A DNA stretch of 64,000 nucleotides from Bacillus gobiensis. GTDB lineage: Bacteria > Bacillota > Bacilli > Bacillales > Bacillaceae. Below are positions 18,478-28,871 of the stretch, in pieces. The notes beneath the pieces were generated by a model. That model saw only the letters and a program-made list of their open reading frames with translations. It was not told where the DNA came from and did not search any database. Within the stretch, counting starts at the first letter, position 1. Every line of letters starts with the position of its first letter. The stretch is taken from the NCBI RefSeq assembly GCF_001278705.1, contig NZ_CP012600.1:930190-994189 (forward strand), given 5' to 3'. The position numbers were made by a program, and so were the translations under genes.

Positions 18478-19359
18478 TTGAAACTGGCTGTATTGGGCGG
18501 TGGAGCTGTCGGTCTTCTTACTGCATTTTATTTATCGCAGGCACATACAATTACAGTTATTACAAGAAGTCAAAAACAAGCGGAAATCCTAAACATGCAT
18601 GGGATTACTATAAGCAAAGACGGAAAAGAAGAAACCAGAAAGGTACATGCTGCTCATAAAAGTGAAGAAGCATTTGATTTATGTCTGGTAACAGTCAAGC
18701 AAAATCAGCTGCATTCGGTTCGCAATACGATTGAAACCTTAAACTGCGATCGTTTTTTATTTTTGCAAAACGGCATGGGGCATCTCTCCTTTATGGGAAA
18801 TATTTCACAATCAAAGGAGGTATATGTCGGGATCGTTGAGCATGGCGTGGTAAAAATGGATGCAGCCCATATCATACATACTGGTAACGGCTGCGTGAGG
18901 TGGGGAGCTTACAGCGCTTGCGATAAATACATGCTGGCAAAAGAGCTTGCGAAGACTCATGAAAGCTTTCCGTTTGTTTTCTCAGACAACTGGCGCCAGA
19001 TTCTTATTGAGAAATTGCTCATCAATGCTTGCATTAATCCAATGACAGCATTACTAAATGTAAAGAATTGCGAGCTTTTGGCTAATCCTGCTTATCTAGC
19101 GTTTATGGAGCAAATATTTAATGAGGCTGTGAGTGTCCTTCAAGTGCATGAAGTTGAATCCTCTTGGAAGAAGGTTCTTGCCGTTTGTGAAAAAACAGCA
19201 GAAAATACGTCCTCGATGCGGGCGGATTTGCTGAATGGCCGAAAAACAGAAATCGATGCTATTCTCGGTTACCTGATAAATGAAGCAAATGCGAAGGGGA
19301 AAGTCGTTCCGCACTTATCATTTCTGTTTGCAAGCATAAAAGCAGCTGAACCTTCTTAA
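18478..19359 (+). CDS. panE: 2-dehydropantoate 2-reductase (YlbQ type)
   Basis: NADPH-dependent ketopantoate reductase of pantothenate synthesis. 293 residues: Rossmann motif LGGGAVGLLTAFYLS at the N terminus, VTVKQNQL and FLQNGMGH, and the C-terminal helical domain with KLLINACINPMTALL, carrying the catalytic Lys and Asn. Start is TTG 18478 (MKLAVLGGG) after AAGGATGTG; the GTG at 18469 lies within that ribosome site. bshC follows 83 bases downstream. Confidence 0.92.
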   Translation: MKLAVLGGGAVGLLTAFYLSQAHTITVITRSQKQAEILNMHGITISKDGKEETRKVHAAHKSEEAFDLCLVTVKQNQLHSVRNTIETLNCDRFLFLQNGMGHLSFMGNISQSKEVYVGIVEHGVVKMDAAHIIHTGNGCVRWGAYSACDKYMLAKELAKTHESFPFVFSDNWRQILIEKLLINACINPMTALLNVKNCELLANPAYLAFMEQIFNEAVSVLQVHEVESSWKKVLAVCEKTAENTSSMRADLLNGRKTEIDAILGYLINEANAKGKVVPHLSFLFASIKAAEPS

Positions 19360-19442
19360 GCAAACTTTTTTCTATTTTTTATTTTCCGTGCTATACTCAT
19401 TTCGGAAATCTAACTATTTTTTTATGAGAAAGGAAGTTCCGC

Positions 19443-21062
19443 ATGCAGCTTACTGCACTTTCCATACAAAGTAAAAATCCTTTTGTACGAGACTACATAG
19501 AGGGAAAAAAAGACGTATTGAATTTTTTTGATTATGATATGACGAATGATCGTGTATGGGAAGACAGGTTAAATGATCTTTCTTTTCGAACGTTCTCCAG
19601 AGATACACTGGCTGATTATTTACTTGAATATCATAAAAAATTCAAATCTGATGAAATGAACCTCTCCATTGAAAAAATCAGAAATCCAAATAGCGTAATG
19701 ATTGTCGGTGGCCAGCAGGCAGGATTGCTTACCGGGCCGCTTTATACCATACATAAAGTAATAAGCATTATCGTTTTGGCAAAAGAGAAGGAAGAACAAC
19801 TGCAAGTACCTGTGATTCCTCTATTCTGGGTTGCCGGAGAAGATCATGACATAGAAGAAATAAATCATGTGTTCACAGCTGAAAATGGGAGATTATCTAA
19901 AAAGAAGCTTTCTCAGAATCAAGTAAAGAAATCATGTGCTTCGAGGACATTGCTCGATAAAAGAAAATGCAAAGACTGGATCGATGAAGTATTTAAAACA
20001 TATGGTGAAACCGAATATACATTGAGCCTAATGGAAGAATTATATCGATGTTTGGACTGTTCAGATACGTATGTTGAATTTTTCGAGCAAATTATCGCAA
20101 ATTTGTTTCAGGAAGATGGTTTGCTTCTGCTTAATTCCGGGGATCCCGGGCTTAGAAAGCTAGAGACAGAATTTTTTCAAGAACTTCTAGAGAAAAATGA
20201 TGACCTTGCAGATGCACTTGAAGCACAGCAAGAAGATATTGCTAAAGCGGGATATTCGAACGTCATCGATTATCAAGAGAAGCATGCCAATCTATTTTAT
20301 GAATTCGATGGTGAAAGGTTTTTAATTCGAAAATCAAATGGAAACTACACCATTCATGATTTAGGGATAGAATGGTCTGAGGATGAATTAATCCAAGTAA
20401 TCAAAGAGACCCCTGAAGCATTCAGCAATAATGTAGTAACTCGCCCGTTGATGCAGGAATTTCTTTTGCCTACACTCGCATTTATCGCAGGGCCGGGTGA
20501 ACTGTCTTATTGGGCAGAGCTTAAACGCATATTTCACATCATGGATTTTAAGATGGCGCCGCTCGTTCCTAGGTTGAATATATCGATTTTGGAACGCCAT
20601 ATCGATACAAAACTGCTTGAAAGAAACCTGGAGCTTTCAGATGTAATCGAAAATGGTGTGGAAAGATGGAAGAATCGCTATTTTACAGATCGTATTCCTG
20701 AAGACTTCGAAGCCTCTCTGCTGCAGGCAAAAACAGAAATAGAATCGATTCATTCGCGTCTGCGGTACGAAGCGCTGCAAATTGACAACAGCCTGGAAGG
20801 AGTAGTAAAGAAAAACGCTGCATTCATTCAGCAGCAGCTAGATTTCTTAGACCATTCCGTAAAGAAAAGCGTTAAAAGAAGAGAAGATCGTGTATTGCGT
20901 GATTTCGACAGAATCCAAACGAGTTTGTGCCCGGACTCTTCGCTTCAGGAAAGAATTTGGAACATCATGTATTATTTAAACAAGTACGGGCCAGATTTTA
21001 TCAAAAGATTCAAAAGTCTGCCATTTTCTTTTCAAAACAAGCATAACGTTGTCAAACTTTGA
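19443..21062 (+). CDS. bshC: Bacillithiol biosynthesis cysteine-adding enzyme BshC
   Basis: Proposed cysteine ligase of bacillithiol synthesis, 539 residues, the family length. Typical parts are VGGQQAGLLTGPLYTIHK, PLFWVAGEDHDIEEINH with the conserved acidic/His cluster, RPLMQEFLLPTLAFIAGPGE, and a long C-terminal coiled coil (about 390-460). Start ATG 19443 after AAAGGAAG. It sits just before mraZ, as in B. subtilis (yllA). The low-molecular-weight thiol also supports a Bacillaceae origin. Confidence 0.95.
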   Translation: MQLTALSIQSKNPFVRDYIEGKKDVLNFFDYDMTNDRVWEDRLNDLSFRTFSRDTLADYLLEYHKKFKSDEMNLSIEKIRNPNSVMIVGGQQAGLLTGPLYTIHKVISIIVLAKEKEEQLQVPVIPLFWVAGEDHDIEEINHVFTAENGRLSKKKLSQNQVKKSCASRTLLDKRKCKDWIDEVFKTYGETEYTLSLMEELYRCLDCSDTYVEFFEQIIANLFQEDGLLLLNSGDPGLRKLETEFFQELLEKNDDLADALEAQQEDIAKAGYSNVIDYQEKHANLFYEFDGERFLIRKSNGNYTIHDLGIEWSEDELIQVIKETPEAFSNNVVTRPLMQEFLLPTLAFIAGPGELSYWAELKRIFHIMDFKMAPLVPRLNISILERHIDTKLLERNLELSDVIENGVERWKNRYFTDRIPEDFEASLLQAKTEIESIHSRLRYEALQIDNSLEGVVKKNAAFIQQQLDFLDHSVKKSVKRREDRVLRDFDRIQTSLCPDSSLQERIWNIMYYLNKYGPDFIKRFKSLPFSFQNKHNVVKL

Positions 21063-21073
21063 AATAAAGTTTT

Positions 21074-21105
21074 AAAAAACCCTTGCTATTTCAGGGTTTT
21101 TTTTT
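21074..21105 (+). terminator. Terminator after bshC
   Basis: AAAAAACCCT / AGGGTTTTTT stem followed by more T, separating bshC from the division cluster. Confidence 0.88.
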
Positions 21106-21132
21106 ATGCAAAAAGAGTGTAAAATAAAGTTG

Positions 21133-21157
21133 TGGAGAGAAGTGGTGGATAGTGGGG
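21133..21157 (+). promoter_or_regulatory. Candidate MraZ operator: three TGGNG boxes at 10-bp period
   Basis: TGGAG (21133), TGGTG (21143) and TGGGG (21153) lie exactly 10 bases apart, each separated by five bases; a further TGGGG occurs at 21174. MraZ in E. coli binds three TGGGN repeats with 5-base spacers in front of its own gene. The boxes lie directly upstream of mraZ, so autoregulation is likely. Inference from pattern. Confidence 0.6.
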
Positions 21158-21164
21158 AGTATAG

Positions 21165-21620
21165 GTGAGGAAGTGGGGTTTGAGCATCCATGTTTATGGG
21201 GAATATCAGCACTCGATTGATACAAAAGGCCGCATGATCATTCCCGCCAAGTTCAGGGAAGGACTTGGAGAGCAGTTCGTTTTAACTAGAGGACTTGATC
21301 AATGCTTATTTGGCTATCCCCTTAATGAATGGAAGGTCATTGAAGAAAAATTAAAAGCTCTCCCGCTTACAAAAAAAGACGCCCGCGCGTTTACCCGCTT
21401 TTTTTTCTCCGGTGCCGTTGAGTGTGAATTGGACAAGCAAGGAAGAATAAACATACCAACCTCGCTTTTGTCCTATGCAAAGCTTGAAAAAGATTGTACA
21501 GTTATCGGCGTTTCAAATCGAATTGAATTGTGGAGTAAAAATGTTTGGGAACAATATATAGAGAACCAAGAGGATTCATTTGCTGAAATCGCTGAAAATA
21601 TGATCGGATTTGATATATAA
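21165..21620 (+). CDS. mraZ: Transcriptional regulator MraZ, with altered start
   Basis: MraZ heads the dcw cluster and represses it. The protein from [19 protein letters not shown] to the end is normal, with both AbrB-like SpoVT domains. The start is odd: relatives begin MFMGEYQH, and ATG TTT ATG is present at 21190 but one G is missing from the following G run, so that ATG is out of frame. The frame is open upstream from GTG 21165 or TTG 21180 (SD AGGTGAGG), giving an N terminus [13 protein letters not shown]. Either the start has moved, or a sequencing error or a real frameshift is present. I give the longest frame. Confidence 0.75.
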   Translation: MRKWGLSIHVYGEYQHSIDTKGRMIIPAKFREGLGEQFVLTRGLDQCLFGYPLNEWKVIEEKLKALPLTKKDARAFTRFFFSGAVECELDKQGRINIPTSLLSYAKLEKDCTVIGVSNRIELWSKNVWEQYIENQEDSFAEIAENMIGFDI

Positions 21621-21681
21621 TGAATCCTTGTGTGAAAAACTCGCGTTTCCAATCGATTTGAAAAAGGTGGTAATAAACAGC

Positions 21682-22614
21682 ATGTTTCAACATAAAACAG
21701 TATTGCTAAAAGAGACCGTAGACGGTTTGAATGTAAAGAAAAACGGCACATATGTAGATTGCACACTCGGTGGCGCAGGACATAGTACATACATCCTGTC
21801 ACAGTTGTCGGAAGAGGGGAAACTGATTGCTTTTGATCAGGATGACGCGGCACTTAAGCATGCGAAAGCAGTACTCTCTGATCAGTTGGGAGAGGTTGTG
21901 CTGATTAAAAGCAATTTTCGCTATTTAAAAACAAAACTAAACGAAATAGGAATTGATAGCGTGGACGGCATTTTGTTTGATCTGGGAGTTTCTTCTCCTC
22001 AGCTGGACACGCCGGAAAGAGGCTTCAGCTATCATTACGATGCACCTCTCGATATGAGAATGGATCAATCAGCAGAATTTACTGCCAAGCATGTCGTTAA
22101 TGAGTGGAGCTTTGACCAATTGGCCAAAATTTTCTTTCGATATGGGGAAGAAAAATTCAGCAAGCAAATCGCCAGAAAAATTGAATCCTATCGCGAACAA
22201 AAAACGATCGAAACGACAGGAGAACTAGTTGAGATTATTAAAGATGTGATTCCCGCACCTGCCAGGAGGAAAGGGGGGCATCCGGCTAAGAGGATTTTTC
22301 AAGCCATCCGAATTGCCGTTAATGATGAGTTAAAGGCATTTGAAGAAGCACTCGAGCAGGCGGTCGATGTTCTTAAGCCTGGAGGAAGGATCTCAGTGAT
22401 TACCTTTCACTCTCTTGAGGACCGGATATGCAAATCGACTTTTAAAAACTTGTCCTCTATGCCAGATCTTCCGCATGGGCTTCCCGTAATTCCGGAAGGA
22501 TACGAGCCGAAAATTAAACTAGTGACAAGAAAACCAATTACTGCATCTATTCAGGAGCTGGAGGAAAACAACCGAGCCCGTTCTGCCAAGCTCAGAATTG
22601 CAGAAAAATGTTAA
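21682..22614 (+). CDS. rsmH: 16S rRNA (cytosine1402-N4)-methyltransferase RsmH (MraW)
   Basis: Methylates N4 of C1402 in 16S rRNA. 310 residues: [19 protein letters not shown] motif [35 protein letters not shown], and the helical insertion ending in [19 protein letters not shown], then [13 protein letters not shown]. Start ATG 21682 after AAAGGTGG. ftsL starts 46 bases later. Confidence 0.96.
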   Translation: MFQHKTVLLKETVDGLNVKKNGTYVDCTLGGAGHSTYILSQLSEEGKLIAFDQDDAALKHAKAVLSDQLGEVVLIKSNFRYLKTKLNEIGIDSVDGILFDLGVSSPQLDTPERGFSYHYDAPLDMRMDQSAEFTAKHVVNEWSFDQLAKIFFRYGEEKFSKQIARKIESYREQKTIETTGELVEIIKDVIPAPARRKGGHPAKRIFQAIRIAVNDELKAFEEALEQAVDVLKPGGRISVITFHSLEDRICKSTFKNLSSMPDLPHGLPVIPEGYEPKIKLVTRKPITASIQELEENNRARSAKLRIAEKC

Positions 22615-22660
22615 CCGTTGCAGCTTTCACAAGCCGCTTATAAATAAGGAGGTACAGAGT

Positions 22661-23014
22661 ATGAGTAATTTAGCCTATAACGTAGAGAAACAGCAAGAAC
22701 GTTCTCAACAATACGAACAAACGGTTGTAATCAAACGAAGGGCATCCATCACATTAGGAGAAAAGGTCTTAATCGTTCTCTTTGTGCTGGCCGTTCTCAG
22801 TGTCTCTATTTTCATTATTAACAAAGCCTTTGCGGCATATGAAACGAACCTGGAAGTTCAAAAGCTTGAAGAACTGGTGTCTACTGAATCCATTGAGATT
22901 GAAGATTTAGAAACGGAAAGAAAGGATTTGATGATGCCTGAACGGATCATGAAAATCGCCAAAAAGCACGGATTGAATTTACAGGATAAAAAAGTGAAAA
23001 ACGTACGGGATTGA
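22661..23014 (+). CDS. ftsL: Cell division protein FtsL
   Basis: Bitopic divisome protein, partner of DivIB and DivIC. 117 residues: cytoplasmic N terminus of ~35 residues, one membrane helix (about 36-58, [20 protein letters not shown]), then an extracellular leucine-zipper-like coiled coil. Start ATG 22661 ([10 protein letters not shown]) with a perfect AAGGAGGT. Its TGA overlaps the pbpB start (ATGA-type). Confidence 0.94.
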   Translation: MSNLAYNVEKQQERSQQYEQTVVIKRRASITLGEKVLIVLFVLAVLSVSIFIINKAFAAYETNLEVQKLEELVSTESIEIEDLETERKDLMMPERIMKIAKKHGLNLQDKKVKNVRD

Positions 23015-25170
23015 TGCTTATGCCAACTAAAAATCGATTTATGAACAGAGGAGCTGCAATACTTAGTATTTGTTTTGCCCTCTTTTTCTTTGTCATTTTT
23101 TCTAGATTTGCATATATACAGGCGACAGGGAAAGTTGAGGGGGAAGTACTGGCTGCAAAAGCTCACGAACAATACGAAAAAGGACGGACGATCTCGGGGC
23201 AGCGGGGATCAATCCTTGATCGAAACGGAGAAGCGATCGCTGAAGACGCCCCTTCCTATACAATCATAGCGGTTTTGGACAAAGATATGACGACGGATAT
23301 TAATCATCCAAAGCACGTGCAAGATAAAGCAAAGACCGCTAAGGAGCTCGCCCCTATTTTGGAAATGGATGAGGGTGAAATACTTGACATCCTGAATAAA
23401 GAAGGAAGAGATCAAGTGGAGTTTGGAAGGGCCGGCCGGGACATTTCTATTGAAAAAAAAGAAGAAATTGAAAAGCTTGAGCTCCCGGGCATCGCCTTTA
23501 CCAGGGATTCTAAACGCTATTATCCTAATGGAATGTTTGCAAGCAGCTTAATCGGTTATTCAACGTATAACAATGAGCTAAAGCAAATGACAGGCGTCAT
23601 GGGGCTGGAAAAGAACTTGAACAATTATCTTGTGAAAAAAGATGGATTTGTGTCTTATGAAAGTGATCGAGCCGGCTGGAAGCTTCCGAACAGCAAGGAT
23701 AAAATTACTCCTCCTGAAAATGGAAAAGATGTACATTTAACGATTGATAAAAAACTGCAAACGGTTCTTGAAGACAGTATGTCAGAGGCTGCAAAAAAAT
23801 ACGAGCCGAAAAAAATAATGGCAGCCGTAATGAATCCGAAAACAGGTGAAATTTTAGCTGTCGGTCAAAGGCCTAGCTTTGACCCAAATAAACGGGATAT
23901 AACGAACTATTACAATGATATCGTTTCTTATCCGTTTGAACCGGGTTCCACGATGAAAATATTCACCTTGGCCGCTGCAGTGGAAGAAGGCGTCTTTAAC
24001 GCTGCAGAAAAGTATCATTCGGGAACCTACAAAGTAGGAAAGTCGGAAATCGGTGACCATAATAACGGTAAAGGCTGGGGCGAAATTAACTTTCAAGAAG
24101 GGGTCGAGCGGTCGTCAAATGTGGCATTTGCCATTCTGGCCAACGAAAAACTTGGTGCCAATCGCTTTAACCAATATTTGCGCAAGTTCCATTTTTACGA
24201 TAAAACAGGGGTTGACATGCCAGGTGAGGCTGAGAGCACGATCAATTTCAAATATGACATTGAAAAAGTGACAAATTCATTCGGACAGGGCTCAGCCATC
24301 ACCCCTATCCAACAGCTTCAGGCAGCTACAGCGATCGCGAACAACGGTAAGATGATGAAGCCTTATGTGATTGATCATATTACCGATCCCAACAATAAAG
24401 ATAAAACGGTCCTGCAAAACAGTCCGAAATCAGCAGGACAGCCAATCTCTGCTGATACGGCAAAACAAGTCCGCGACATATTGGAAAAAGTCGTCACTTC
24501 TAAAAACGGAACTGGAAAACCATACAAAATTGACGGCTTTGACATCGCGGGTAAAACGGGGACAGCTCAGCTTGCCGGTGATGATGGAAAGCTGTTAACC
24601 GGACATGAAAACTATATTTTCTCTTTTCTCGGCATGGCGCCAAAGGATGATCCCGAGCTTGTCGTTTATGTGGCAGTGCAGCAGCCGAAATTAAAGGCTA
24701 CAGAATCAGGATCAGCTCCGGTGTCTTCCATTTTTAAACCGGTGATGGAGAACGGCCTCCATTACTTAAATATTAAACCGAAAGAAAATGCTGAGCAGGA
24801 AAAACCAGTTGAAAAAGAAGAGTCCTATGCTTTGACTGATTTTACCGGAATGAGAATGCAGACGGCTGAAAAGCAAGTTAAAGATGAAGGATTCACACCG
24901 GTCATAATTGGTGACGGCACAGCGGTTCATAAGCAATCTCCGAGTCCGGAAACCGGCATAATCGCTAAAGAAAAAGTTTTTCTGACATCCGATGGACCGG
25001 TTAAAATGCCTGATATGACAGGCTGGTCACGAAGAGATGTGTTGAATTACTCCAGTTTGTCCGGGATTCATTTTGAGCTGAACGGGCAGGGATTTGCGAC
25101 GAAGCAAAGCGTAAAAGCTGGAAAAGAGATTAATGGAAAATCTACGGTGAAAATCGAATTTACGAAGTAG
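23014..25170 (+). CDS. pbpB: Septal class B penicillin-binding protein 2B
   Basis: Septal transpeptidase that cross-links peptidoglycan at the division site. 718 residues: one N-terminal membrane anchor (about 12-32), PBP dimerisation domain with RGSILDRNG, transpeptidase domain with Ser312 in EPGSTMK, SSN motif (RSSNVAFA) and KTGTAQ, then two C-terminal PASTA repeats (about 605-718). Start could be TTG 23011 or ATG 23014, both overlapping the ftsL stop; ATG is given. Followed by a strong terminator before spoVD. Confidence 0.95.
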   Translation: MLMPTKNRFMNRGAAILSICFALFFFVIFSRFAYIQATGKVEGEVLAAKAHEQYEKGRTISGQRGSILDRNGEAIAEDAPSYTIIAVLDKDMTTDINHPKHVQDKAKTAKELAPILEMDEGEILDILNKEGRDQVEFGRAGRDISIEKKEEIEKLELPGIAFTRDSKRYYPNGMFASSLIGYSTYNNELKQMTGVMGLEKNLNNYLVKKDGFVSYESDRAGWKLPNSKDKITPPENGKDVHLTIDKKLQTVLEDSMSEAAKKYEPKKIMAAVMNPKTGEILAVGQRPSFDPNKRDITNYYNDIVSYPFEPGSTMKIFTLAAAVEEGVFNAAEKYHSGTYKVGKSEIGDHNNGKGWGEINFQEGVERSSNVAFAILANEKLGANRFNQYLRKFHFYDKTGVDMPGEAESTINFKYDIEKVTNSFGQGSAITPIQQLQAATAIANNGKMMKPYVIDHITDPNNKDKTVLQNSPKSAGQPISADTAKQVRDILEKVVTSKNGTGKPYKIDGFDIAGKTGTAQLAGDDGKLLTGHENYIFSFLGMAPKDDPELVVYVAVQQPKLKATESGSAPVSSIFKPVMENGLHYLNIKPKENAEQEKPVEKEESYALTDFTGMRMQTAEKQVKDEGFTPVIIGDGTAVHKQSPSPETGIIAKEKVFLTSDGPVKMPDMTGWSRRDVLNYSSLSGIHFELNGQGFATKQSVKAGKEINGKSTVKIEFTK

Positions 25171-25178
25171 ATTCTGGG

Positions 25179-25218
25179 GAAAGCTTAATGCGGCTCTTTC
25201 GCATTAAGCTTTCTTTTT
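25179..25218 (+). terminator. Strong terminator between pbpB and spoVD
   Basis: A perfect 13-base stem (arms 25179-25191 and 25201-25213) and TTTTT. It splits the vegetative genes from spoVD, which must then use its own promoter or read-through. Confidence 0.92.
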
Positions 25219-25247
25219 AAACAACCGAGCTGGCGGGATAACGCGTT

Positions 25248-25274
25248 CTATATCACTTCTTGCAGGCATACTAT
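25248..25274 (+). promoter_or_regulatory. Candidate sigma-E promoter for spoVD
   Basis: CATACTAT (25267-25274) matches seven of eight bases of the sigma-E -10 CATACAAT; CTATATC at 25248-25254 is a weaker -35, 12 bases upstream. spoVD is known to be transcribed by sigma-E in B. subtilis. Confidence 0.5.
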
Positions 25275-25306
25275 GAAACAAGCCTAAAGAAGGAGTGAAC
25301 GTACTC

Positions 25307-27226
25307 TTGCGTGTCTCTAATGTAACCGTCAGAAAGCGTTTGTTTATGATTTTGCTGTTTGGCTTTGTAGCGTTTTTGATTATTGATGCCAGACTTGGAT
25401 TTGTCCAATTTCTAATGGGAGAAGAGCTGACGAATAAAGCGAAGGATTCCTGGAGCCGGAATCTGCCTTTTGAGCCGGAGCGAGGAGAGATCCTGGATCG
25501 GAATGGAGTAAAATTGGCAACGAACCAAAGTGCACCTTCGATTTTAGTCGTTCCCAGACAAATTGAGGATCCTGTTAAAGCAAGCAAAAAGCTTGCGGCT
25601 GTTTTAAATATGTCCGAAGAAAAGGCCTATAAGCACCTAACGAAAAAAATCTCAATAGAAAGAATTAGTCCGGAAGGCAGAAAGATTTCCCATGAAAAAG
25701 CAACGGAAGTGAGAGATTTAGGGTTAAAGGGCGTCTATATCGCAGAAGACAGCATCCGTCACTATCCGTTTGGGAGTTACCTTTCCCACGTTCTTGGGTT
25801 TGCGGGAATCGACAACCAGGGACTGCTTGGTCTGGAAGCCTTTTATGACGATGATTTAAAAGGAACGAAAGGGTCTGTGCAATTTTATTCTGATGCTAAA
25901 GGAAAGCGAATGCCTGGCGAAGCCGATGATTTTACTCCTCCAGAAGACGGACTTGATCTAAAGCTGACAATAGATTCGAAGGTACAGACGATTGTTGAAA
26001 GAGAATTGGACAATGCAGAAGCAAAATATAATCCGGATGGGATCGTAGCCGTGGCCATGAATCCGAAAAACGGTGAAATTTTAGCGATGGCAAGCCGGCC
26101 GGACTTTGATCCTGCTAACTATAAAACGGTTGATCCGAAAATTTATAATCGTAATTTACCAGTTTGGAGCACATATGAGCCCGGTTCTACGTTTAAAATT
26201 ATTACTCTTGCAGCAGCATTAGAAGAGAACAAAGTGAATCTAGGTAAAGATCATTTTTATGACAGAGGGTATACTGAGGTAGACGGAGCAAGGCTGAGGT
26301 GCTGGAAAAAAGGAGGCCACGGCCACCAATCGTTCCTTGAAGTCGTGCAAAATTCATGTAACCCAGGCTTTGTAGAGCTAGGAACCCGGCTGGGCAAAAA
26401 TGAATTGTTCAAATATATTAATGGTTTTGGATTTGGAAAAAAAACAGGGATAGATCTGCAGGGGGAAGGAAGAGGGATCCTCTTTCCGCTTGATCGAGTC
26501 GGACCTGTAGAGCAGGCAACAACTGCCTTTGGCCAAGGGGTTTCCGTCACCCCAATTCAACAAGTGGCCGCCGTTTCCGCAGCAATTAACGGGGGCACCT
26601 TATATACGCCGTACATAGCCAAAGAGTGGGTGGATCCGGTAACGAAAAAAACGGTGAAAAAACAAGCCCCGATGGCCAAAAAGCAAGTAATTTCAGAAGA
26701 AACGTCAAAGGAAATCCGTTTTGCGCTTGAAAGCGTAGTTGCCCAAGGAACTGGAAGAAACGCATTCGTGGAAGGATACCGGGTGGGAGGAAAAACAGGA
26801 ACGGCTCAAAAGGTGAAAGACGGAAAATATTTAAAAAATAACCATATCGTTTCTTTTATAGGCTTTGCTCCCGCGGATGATCCTGCCGTTGTCGTTTATG
26901 TAGCGGTGGACAATCCTAAGGGCACAGTCCAATTTGGCGGAACCGTTGCAGCTCCGATTGTTGGGAACATCATGAGAGACAGTCTTCCTCAATTGGGAGT
27001 AAAACAAAGAAAGAATCAGATTGAAAAAGAATACAAGTGGCTGGACACAAAACTTGTAGAAGTGCCGAACGTTATAGGGTTGTCATTAGAAGAGCTTGAA
27101 CAGCTTATGGTAAATCTTCAAGTAGATGTTTCCGGAAGCGGAAATAAAGTTGTACAGCAATCTCCTAAGCCCGGCACAAAGGTGAAGGAGGGTTCTACGA
27201 TTCGCTTATTTTTAAGTGATGAGTAA
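25307..27226 (+). CDS. spoVD: Sporulation-specific penicillin-binding protein SpoVD
   Basis: Class B PBP required for spore cortex synthesis, working with SpoVE. 639 residues: N-terminal membrane anchor (about 11-31), dimerisation domain with FEPERGEILDRNG, transpeptidase domain with Ser294 in EPGSTFK, NSCNPGF, KTGTAQK, and one C-terminal PASTA repeat (about 575-639). Cys residues in CWKKGG and NSCN are the redox-active pair controlled by StoA in B. subtilis. Start is TTG 25307 (MRVSNVTVRKR) after AAGGAG, with a longish 11-base spacer. Confidence 0.95.
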   Translation: MRVSNVTVRKRLFMILLFGFVAFLIIDARLGFVQFLMGEELTNKAKDSWSRNLPFEPERGEILDRNGVKLATNQSAPSILVVPRQIEDPVKASKKLAAVLNMSEEKAYKHLTKKISIERISPEGRKISHEKATEVRDLGLKGVYIAEDSIRHYPFGSYLSHVLGFAGIDNQGLLGLEAFYDDDLKGTKGSVQFYSDAKGKRMPGEADDFTPPEDGLDLKLTIDSKVQTIVERELDNAEAKYNPDGIVAVAMNPKNGEILAMASRPDFDPANYKTVDPKIYNRNLPVWSTYEPGSTFKIITLAAALEENKVNLGKDHFYDRGYTEVDGARLRCWKKGGHGHQSFLEVVQNSCNPGFVELGTRLGKNELFKYINGFGFGKKTGIDLQGEGRGILFPLDRVGPVEQATTAFGQGVSVTPIQQVAAVSAAINGGTLYTPYIAKEWVDPVTKKTVKKQAPMAKKQVISEETSKEIRFALESVVAQGTGRNAFVEGYRVGGKTGTAQKVKDGKYLKNNHIVSFIGFAPADDPAVVVYVAVDNPKGTVQFGGTVAAPIVGNIMRDSLPQLGVKQRKNQIEKEYKWLDTKLVEVPNVIGLSLEELEQLMVNLQVDVSGSGNKVVQQSPKPGTKVKEGSTIRLFLSDE

Positions 27227-27238
27227 ACGAGGATTTGC

Positions 27239-27284
27239 AGGCAGTCTGCGAACGTGATAGGCAGTCTGCCCTAGTACATATAAT
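27239..27284 (+). promoter_or_regulatory. Direct repeat plus -10 box before murE
   Basis: AGGCAGTCTGC occurs twice, at 27239-27249 and 27259-27269, exactly 20 bases apart. TATAAT follows at 27279-27284 but no good -35 is present. This looks like an activator-dependent promoter, but it could be chance; no known regulator is recognised. Confidence 0.35.
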
Positions 27285-27389
27285 TATTGGTGTGGATGAA
27301 TCGATCATTTTACGCTAAAATATATCATGGATCACTGGAAATAATGCTTTTTTCCTTATTTTTTATAAATGCCTGAGAGGTTTGATAGA

Positions 27390-28871
27390 ATGAGATTGAA
27401 AGAGCTTCTTAAGTTCCTTATGGATAATCAACATGAAGCAAAAGACATAAGCGAAAACCCTGAGATTACCTCATTGGAGATGGACTCCAGAGAGGTGGAA
27501 AAAGGAAGTCTTTTTATTTGCATAAACGGTTTTACAGTTGATGGACATGACTTTGCAAAAAGCGCAGTTGAAAAGGGAGCTGCGGCCATCCTTGCTGAAA
27601 AGCCTTTATCACTTAATGTTCCTGTAATTGTCGTTAATGATACGAAACGAGCGATGGCGATTCTCTCAGATGCTTTTTACGGGCAGCCTACACACCATTT
27701 GCAGCTGATTGGCGTAACGGGTACAAACGGGAAGACATCGACTACCCACATGATTGAGAGAATTTTAGAGAATGCAGGAAAAAAAACTGGGTTAATCGGA
27801 ACGATGTATACAAAAATGAACAATGAAACCTTCGATACGAAAAACACGACACCTGAAAGCATCACCTTACAAAAGACATTTAAAAAAATGGTTGATCTTG
27901 AAGTTGATTCAGCGATTATGGAAGTATCCTCTCATGCATTGGATATGGGAAGAGTCAGAGGCTGCGACTATGACGTTGCTGTATTTACAAATTTAACCCA
28001 AGATCATCTTGACTACCATAAGACAATTGCAGAATACATGCACGCGAAGGGCCTGCTGTTTTCGCAGCTGGGGAATTCTTTTGATTATAATAAGCCGAAG
28101 TGGGCCGTAATAAACATCGATGATCCGGCAGCTTCCTATTTTTCTAAGATTACTTCAGCTCGGCTGTTGACGTATAGCTTAAATGAGCAGGCAGACGTTA
28201 TGGCTGAACAAATTGAATTTTCTCCTAATGGAACTACATTTCATTTAAAAACGTATGCAGGCTCAAAAAACGTTACGATTCCGCTTTTGGGCCGGTTTAA
28301 TGTGTACAATGTACTGGCAGCGGCGGCGGCTTGCCTTGCAGCGGGTGTGTCCTTTGATGATACCGTAAGCGGCATTGAAAAGCTTGAGGGAGTCAGAGGC
28401 AGGTTTGAACCTGTCATTGCCGGCCAAGATTTTTCAGTCATTGTGGATTACGCCCATACGCCTGACAGTCTCGAAAATGTATTAAAAACCTGCAAAGGTA
28501 TGACAGAGAGCAAGCTTTCTGTTGTCGTTGGCTGTGGAGGAGACAGAGATAAAACGAAGCGCCCAAAAATGGCGCAAATAGCTGTTTCACTTGCTGATGA
28601 AGCGATCTTTACGTCGGATAATCCGAGAAGCGAAGATCCGTTAGCCATTCTAAAAGACATGGAGGATGGTGTTCCCGGCGCTTATTACCACAGCATCAGC
28701 AATCGTGAAAAAGCGATTTTCTTTGCCATTGCGAATGCTAAAAAAGGCGATACTGTCCTTATCGCCGGCAAAGGGCATGAAACTTATCAGCTGATCCAAG
28801 ACAAAGTTTATGAATTTGATGATTTAAAGGTGGCCGAAAAAGCCATCATGGAGTTAAATAAACAAAAATAA
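27390..28871 (+). CDS. murE: UDP-MurNAc-tripeptide synthetase (meso-DAP adding) MurE
   Basis: Adds meso-diaminopimelate to UDP-MurNAc-L-Ala-D-Glu in the cytoplasm. 493 residues, three Mur-ligase domains: [18 protein letters not shown] loop [18 protein letters not shown], and the meso-DAP specificity motif DNPRSEDP, so the wall is DAP type, not Lys type. Start ATG 27390 ([10 protein letters not shown]) after GAGAGG; the ATG at 27369 is upstream of that ribosome site. Confidence 0.96.
   Translation: MRLKELLKFLMDNQHEAKDISENPEITSLEMDSREVEKGSLFICINGFTVDGHDFAKSAVEKGAAAILAEKPLSLNVPVIVVNDTKRAMAILSDAFYGQPTHHLQLIGVTGTNGKTSTTHMIERILENAGKKTGLIGTMYTKMNNETFDTKNTTPESITLQKTFKKMVDLEVDSAIMEVSSHALDMGRVRGCDYDVAVFTNLTQDHLDYHKTIAEYMHAKGLLFSQLGNSFDYNKPKWAVINIDDPAASYFSKITSARLLTYSLNEQADVMAEQIEFSPNGTTFHLKTYAGSKNVTIPLLGRFNVYNVLAAAAACLAAGVSFDDTVSGIEKLEGVRGRFEPVIAGQDFSVIVDYAHTPDSLENVLKTCKGMTESKLSVVVGCGGDRDKTKRPKMAQIAVSLADEAIFTSDNPRSEDPLAILKDMEDGVPGAYYHSISNREKAIFFAIANAKKGDTVLIAGKGHETYQLIQDKVYEFDDLKVAEKAIMELNKQK

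Noticed and set aside
23014..27226. Tandem PBP genes as a recent duplication
   Set aside because: pbpB and spoVD are ancient paralogues found in this order throughout Bacillus.
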